From: Anaerolineae bacterium
GTDB lineage: Bacteria; Chloroflexota; Anaerolineae; Aggregatilineales; Phototrophicaceae
Assembly (NCBI GenBank): GCA_022821805.1
Contig: JAJECX010000010.1
Location: 1 to 64,000 of the forward strand
DNA length: 64,000 bases
Reading direction: 5' to 3'
The position numbers and the translations under genes are program-made. The notes under the pieces are model-generated. The model ran no database searches, had not been told where the DNA came from, and was given only the letters and a program-made list of their open reading frames with translations. Shown here in pieces: positions 61,101 through 64,000 of this stretch; within the stretch, counting starts at the first letter, position 1, and each line of letters opens with the position of its first letter.

Positions 61101-61156
61101 TTTCCACGCGCCAATGATAGATTGGTGCGCGCAGCACATCCCGGGGGAAACAATAT

Positions 61157-62212
61157 ATGCAAGTCGCCCGCCTTCACGGACCGAAAGACATCCGCATCGC
61201 TGACGAGCCGGCGCCCCCGCCACCGGGACCTGGCGAGGTCACGCTCAAGATCAAGACGGTCGGCCTCTGCGGCAGCGATCTGCATATGTACGAAGCTGGG
61301 CAAATTGGCTACACCTCAATCAGCAAGCCCGCCATTCTCGGTCATGAATTCATAGGGGAGGTCGCGGCAATCGGCGACGACGCGCTGGATGGCGTGCATC
61401 AACCCTTGCGGCTTGGGCAGCGTGTAGCCGTCGAGCCGCATGTGCCTTGCTGGCGCTGCGAACTCTGCGAGCATGGGCATCCCAATCTCTGCCCGAATCA
61501 CTATTTCTATGGGCTCTTCCCGGCGGATGGCGCCCTGCGCGAACGCATGAACGTCAGCGCGCGCAACTGTTTCCCGATTCCAGATGCAATCAGCGATGAG
61601 GCGGGTCCCCTGCTGGAAACGCTCGGCATCGCCATCCATGCAATCGACCTGAGCAAAATACGCGTCGCCAGCACAGTGGCTGTCATCGGCGCCGGTCCCG
61701 TTGGTTTGCTGATCACGCGTTTGGCCGCATTGGCGGGCGCATCGCAAGTTTTCGCCTTCGACAAGCTGGATTGGCGCGTACAGAAGGCGCGCGAATGGGG
61801 CGCGACCCACGCTTACGATGTTGGCGACTGCGATCCAGTCGATGTCGTTCGCGAACTGACCGGCGGGCGCGGCGTCGACGTAGCGATCGAAGCGGCTTGG
61901 TCCGACCATACGGTGCGGCAAGCGGCGGAAATGGCGCGCTACGGCGGGCGGCTGGCGCTGGTCGGCATCGCGTCCGATGACAAGCTGACGCTACAGCATT
62001 CGGTGGCGCGGCGCAAAGGCTTGACGATCATCATGTCGCGGCGCATGAAGCACACCTATCCGCGCGCGATTAACCTGGCAAGCTCGGGGAAGGTCAAGCT
62101 GGAAGAGCTGGTCTCGCATCGATATGAACTGTCGCAGACGGCGCAAGCCTACGCCAGCAACGCCGCCTATGAGCCGGGCATTAACAAGGTGATTCTGCGC
62201 GTGGGGCGCTAG
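61157..62212 (+). CDS. Zinc-dependent alcohol dehydrogenase (sorbitol/threonine dehydrogenase type)
   Basis: A 351-residue medium-chain dehydrogenase. The catalytic zinc site has GLCGSDLHMYE near residue 40 and GHEFIGEV near 65; the structural zinc site is PHVPCWRCELCEHGHPNLC; the NAD-binding motif is VIGAGPVGLLITRLAALAGA near 178. Closest in appearance to sorbitol, L-iditol or L-threonine dehydrogenases. Its stop overlaps the convergent Uma2 gene stop. GGGGGAAA is a good ribosome site upstream of ATG 61157. Confidence 0.94.
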   Translation: MQVARLHGPKDIRIADEPAPPPPGPGEVTLKIKTVGLCGSDLHMYEAGQIGYTSISKPAILGHEFIGEVAAIGDDALDGVHQPLRLGQRVAVEPHVPCWRCELCEHGHPNLCPNHYFYGLFPADGALRERMNVSARNCFPIPDAISDEAGPLLETLGIAIHAIDLSKIRVASTVAVIGAGPVGLLITRLAALAGASQVFAFDKLDWRVQKAREWGATHAYDVGDCDPVDVVRELTGGRGVDVAIEAAWSDHTVRQAAEMARYGGRLALVGIASDDKLTLQHSVARRKGLTIIMSRRMKHTYPRAINLASSGKVKLEELVSHRYELSQTAQAYASNAAYEPGINKVILRVGR

Positions 62213-62790
62213 CTTGATGCCGGAACGGGGAAGATCTCACGCACGGGGATTTCAAAGCCAGGCAGCACATCGCCGCCGTTGAGCATGTCGTCGTCCTCAA
62301 GGGTGGTAGCGCCTGAAGGCGTGTGAACCTCTACGGTGTGTGTTTCCGGGTGAACTATCCAAATAAGCGCCGTGCCCGCGGCCAGCAGTTGGCGGATCTT
62401 GCGGTGCATATCCGCTACCTTGTTGCTGGGCGAGATAACTTCTACGGCGAGATCCGGCGCAACATCCAACAATTGGTCAGGTAGCACAATGGAAACTCTT
62501 GCACCGCTAATGTATGCGACATCTAAACCTCTAACGGTGTCTCGTCCATCGGGATTACGTTCCAAGATGAAGCCCGTTTCAGCCGCAGTGACGATGCCCA
62601 GTGCGTTGTCTGTAACATAGTTGAAAATCTTTGCGCCTACCAGCATAGTTATCTGCCCATGTAATCCTGATGGCTTCGACATTTCGACGATTTCCCCTTC
62701 CACGAGCTCGAGGACGCGGTCAACATATTCCGGGCTACCGACGATTTCAAGAAAACCCTCCGCACTGATGACCTGTCGTTCCATGACCAT
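62209..62790 (-). CDS. Uma2 family endonuclease
   Basis: A 193-residue Uma2-family protein (PD-(D/E)XK fold). The typical segments are LVEGEIVEMSKPSGLHGQI near the start, GFILERNPDGRDTVRGLDVAYIS with the conserved aspartate, PDLAVEVISPSNKVADMHRKI (ExK-like E), and ALIWIVHPETHTVEVHTP. ATG at 62790 follows AAGG; ATG 62784 is an alternative. Uma2 genes are numerous in Chloroflexota and cyanobacteria and their biological role is not well known. Confidence 0.9.
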   Translation of the reverse strand: MVMERQVISAEGFLEIVGSPEYVDRVLELVEGEIVEMSKPSGLHGQITMLVGAKIFNYVTDNALGIVTAAETGFILERNPDGRDTVRGLDVAYISGARVSIVLPDQLLDVAPDLAVEVISPSNKVADMHRKIRQLLAAGTALIWIVHPETHTVEVHTPSGATTLEDDDMLNGGDVLPGFEIPVREIFPVPASS

Positions 62791-62955
62791 GGCGTTTCGC
62801 GCCTTTCGTCTATCGCTTGGCTGGATAGATTGTACCAAACTGCCCGTCTGTAACAAACTGCCGCGCCAACGCGAAGGCTTCAATCAAGATGCCAGGTTCG
62901 TAATTTCGCCCGAAGTTCATTATCATAAGAGACGCGATGCATCAGGAGATAAGAC

Positions 62956-63411
62956 ATGCACATTGAAGGCAGCTATGACTTTGACTCTAAGCGCGAGCTG
63001 GTTTGGGACGTGCTGATGGACATTGACGTCCTCGGCAGCATCATCCCCGGCTCGAAAGGCTTGGAAGAAATCGGCGAAAACAAATACCAGAGCAAACTGT
63101 CCGTGCGCGTGGGACCGGTCAACGGCAAATTTGAAGCGCAGTTCGAGTTGACCGATATCCAAGCGCCGGAGAGCTATCGCCTGCTGGTCGAGGGCAAGGG
63201 ACCGGCCGGTCATGTCACCGGCGAAGGCGCAATCAGCCTGGAACAAGCGAACGGCGGCACCGTGATGCGCTATGCCGGCGACGCCCGCATCGGCGGCAAG
63301 ATCGCCGCGGTGGGCCAGCGTTTGCTTAATGTGGCGGCCAAACAGATCGCCAAACAGTCGCTGAAGAAACTAAGCAAACAAGTCGAACGGCGCCTGGAAA
63401 CGGCGGGATAG
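62956..63411 (+). CDS. CoxG/SRPBCC family protein (CO dehydrogenase subunit G-like)
   Basis: A 151-residue SRPBCC-fold protein of the CoxG family. It begins IEGSYDFDSKRELVWDVLMD, has PGSKGLEEIGENKYQSKLSV and the end KIAAVGQRLLNVAAKQIAKQ, typical of CoxG. CoxG anchors or helps assemble CO dehydrogenase at the membrane in some bacteria; here no coxMSL genes are in the window, and the next gene is GlcD-like, so another role is possible. AGGAGA precedes ATG 62956. Confidence 0.9.
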   Translation: MHIEGSYDFDSKRELVWDVLMDIDVLGSIIPGSKGLEEIGENKYQSKLSVRVGPVNGKFEAQFELTDIQAPESYRLLVEGKGPAGHVTGEGAISLEQANGGTVMRYAGDARIGGKIAAVGQRLLNVAAKQIAKQSLKKLSKQVERRLETAG

Positions 63412-63414
63412 CCA

Positions 63415-63475
63415 ACCCCTCCCCCGCCCCTTCCGTAGGTCTGAGTCTGCGCGACTCATTGATTCGGGGAGGGTA
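63415..63475. repeat. G-rich repeat family member
   Basis: CCCCTCCCC at the left faces GGGGAGGG at 63467-63474 across sequence containing GACTCA inverted repeats (TCTGAGTC and GACTCATTGA). It has the same C-run to G-run layout as the repeats at 1311-1385 and 1434-1475. Confidence 0.45.
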
Positions 63476-63524
63476 GCGATATTGGCGAATTCCCTATGAT
63501 GATCAAATACATCAACATTGTGCA

Positions 63525-63570
63525 TAAGTCTCCCCCCATTACGATGGGGGGAGATTTAGAGGTGGGTTGA
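63525..63570. repeat. G-rich palindromic repeat with hairpin
   Basis: CTCCCCCCAT and ATGGGGGGAG face each other around TACG (perfect 10-base arms), then TTTAGAGGTGGGTTG. It lies between CoxG and the GlcD-like gene; the right part includes that gene's ribosome site. It resembles the hairpins at 1311-1475. Confidence 0.55.
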
Positions 63571-63572
63571 CC

Positions 63573-64000
63573 ATGATGAACCGCGGCATCCTCCAGGCTC
63601 TGCAGAAGATCTACCCCGCCGACCGTCTCTTGACGCGCGATGTCGAATTGCTGCCCTACGAGTCCGATGCGTTGACCGCATTCAACGCGAAACCGGGCGC
63701 GGTGGTTTTGCCCGTCAACGAAGAGGAAATCATCGATACGGTGCGGCTTTGCCACCAGTTGGCGCTGCCCTTTGTGGCGCGCGGCAGCGGCACCAGCCTG
63801 TCCGGCGGATCGCTGCCGATACCCGAGGGCTTAACCATCGGCTTGAATCGCTTGAACCGCATCAAGAAAATTGACCCGCTGCAGCGCATTGCGGTGGTGG
63901 AGCCCGGCGTCATCAATCTCCACATCACTGAGGCGGCGCAGCCTTATGGCTTATACTACGCGCCCGACCCTTCGAGCCAATCCATCTGCACCATTGGCGG
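63573..64000 (+). CDS. FAD-linked oxidase, glycolate oxidase GlcD-like (5-prime part)
   Basis: The first 142 residues of an FAD-binding oxidoreductase of the GlcD/D-lactate dehydrogenase family, cut by the window end. The FAD-binding loop reads [17 protein letters not shown], followed by [16 protein letters not shown] and the segment [11 protein letters not shown], then [15 protein letters not shown], all family hallmarks. ATG at 63573 follows GAGGTGG. The protein should oxidise a 2-hydroxy acid such as glycolate or D-lactate. GlcE and GlcF partners, if present, lie beyond the window. Confidence 0.93.
   Translation, partial: MMNRGILQALQKIYPADRLLTRDVELLPYESDALTAFNAKPGAVVLPVNEEEIIDTVRLCHQLALPFVARGSGTSLSGGSLPIPEGLTIGLNRLNRIKKIDPLQRIAVVEPGVINLHITEAAQPYGLYYAPDPSSQSICTIG

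Noticed and set aside
1..64000. CRISPR arrays, tRNA or rRNA genes, integrases or insertion-sequence transposases.
   Set aside because: None was seen: no regularly spaced repeats, no cloverleaf-like sequence and no transposase or integrase motif in any long frame. Short tRNAs could be missed by eye.

Overview
The window is a 64 kb stretch of a bacterial chromosome, moderately GC-rich by eye, with about 54 protein-coding genes or gene parts, no rRNA, tRNA or CRISPR array that I can see, and a dense load of transport and catabolism genes. Several ABC binding proteins carry a hydrophobic leader ending in ALA or AQD, others start with a twin-arginine signal. Solute ABC operons are abundant and most lack their own ATPase. 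Neighbouring families include PhyH, Gfo/Idh/MocA, ThuA, MlrC (M81), DUF3604, UPF0261, CoxG and Uma2. This mix fits a heterotrophic Chloroflexota (Anaerolineae-like) bacterium best, but that is inference from gene content; no marker gene is present to prove it.

Layout. 1-3.4 kb: a PhyH oxygenase, a truncated second PhyH copy beside a G-rich repeat, a family-5 peptide-type binding protein whose promoter contains a G14/C14 tract, and a decayed sugar-permease end. 3.5-13.4 kb (minus): one long operon running binding protein, two sugar permeases, Gfo/Idh/MocA dehydrogenase, ThuA, six-hairpin glycosidase, M19-type dipeptidase, PEP-hydrolase-type TIM barrel and UPF0261, driven by a strong sigma-70-like promoter. 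13.7-18.5 kb (minus): a second sugar ABC system with a sulfatase. 18.8-19.8 kb (plus): a second PhyH protein. 19.9-30 kb (minus): a dipeptide-type ABC system (no ATPases) followed by a SelA-like PLP enzyme, an N-acyl-D-amino-acid deacylase relative, an M81 MlrC peptidase and a DUF3604 protein, which looks like a pathway for unusual peptides or D-amino-acid compounds. 30.2-36.6 kb (plus): a PotABCD-like transporter fused by operon to a nucleoside phosphorylase and adenine deaminase, so probably nucleoside uptake and salvage.

36.6-39.3 kb: a UxaA-type SAF protein, a type II restriction-modification pair with overlapping genes and an orphan small acidic protein. 39.3-47.1 kb (minus): a ROK regulator, a fucose-isomerase-like protein, and a sugar ABC transporter with two paralogous binding proteins around a rare MalF-MalG fused permease. 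47.3-53.4 kb: aldehyde dehydrogenase, two small membrane proteins, a GH4 glycosidase and an SLC13/RCK transporter. 53.4-55.3 kb (minus): an AAA ATPase with an overlapping DUF4276 (TOPRIM-like) gene, the best candidate for an uncharacterised defence module. 55.4-61.1 kb (plus): a TrpXYZ-like ABC system with three tandem paralogous binding proteins, closed by a terminator. 61.1-64 kb: zinc alcohol dehydrogenase, Uma2 nuclease, CoxG and the start of a GlcD-type FAD oxidase.

Recurring themes: in four solute operons the binding-protein gene comes first and is separated from the permease genes by a stem-loop, a layout expected to give binding protein in excess. Sugar permeases have no ATPase nearby and probably share one encoded elsewhere. 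Two families of palindromic or G-rich intergenic repeats are scattered through the window, and decayed gene fragments sit close to them.
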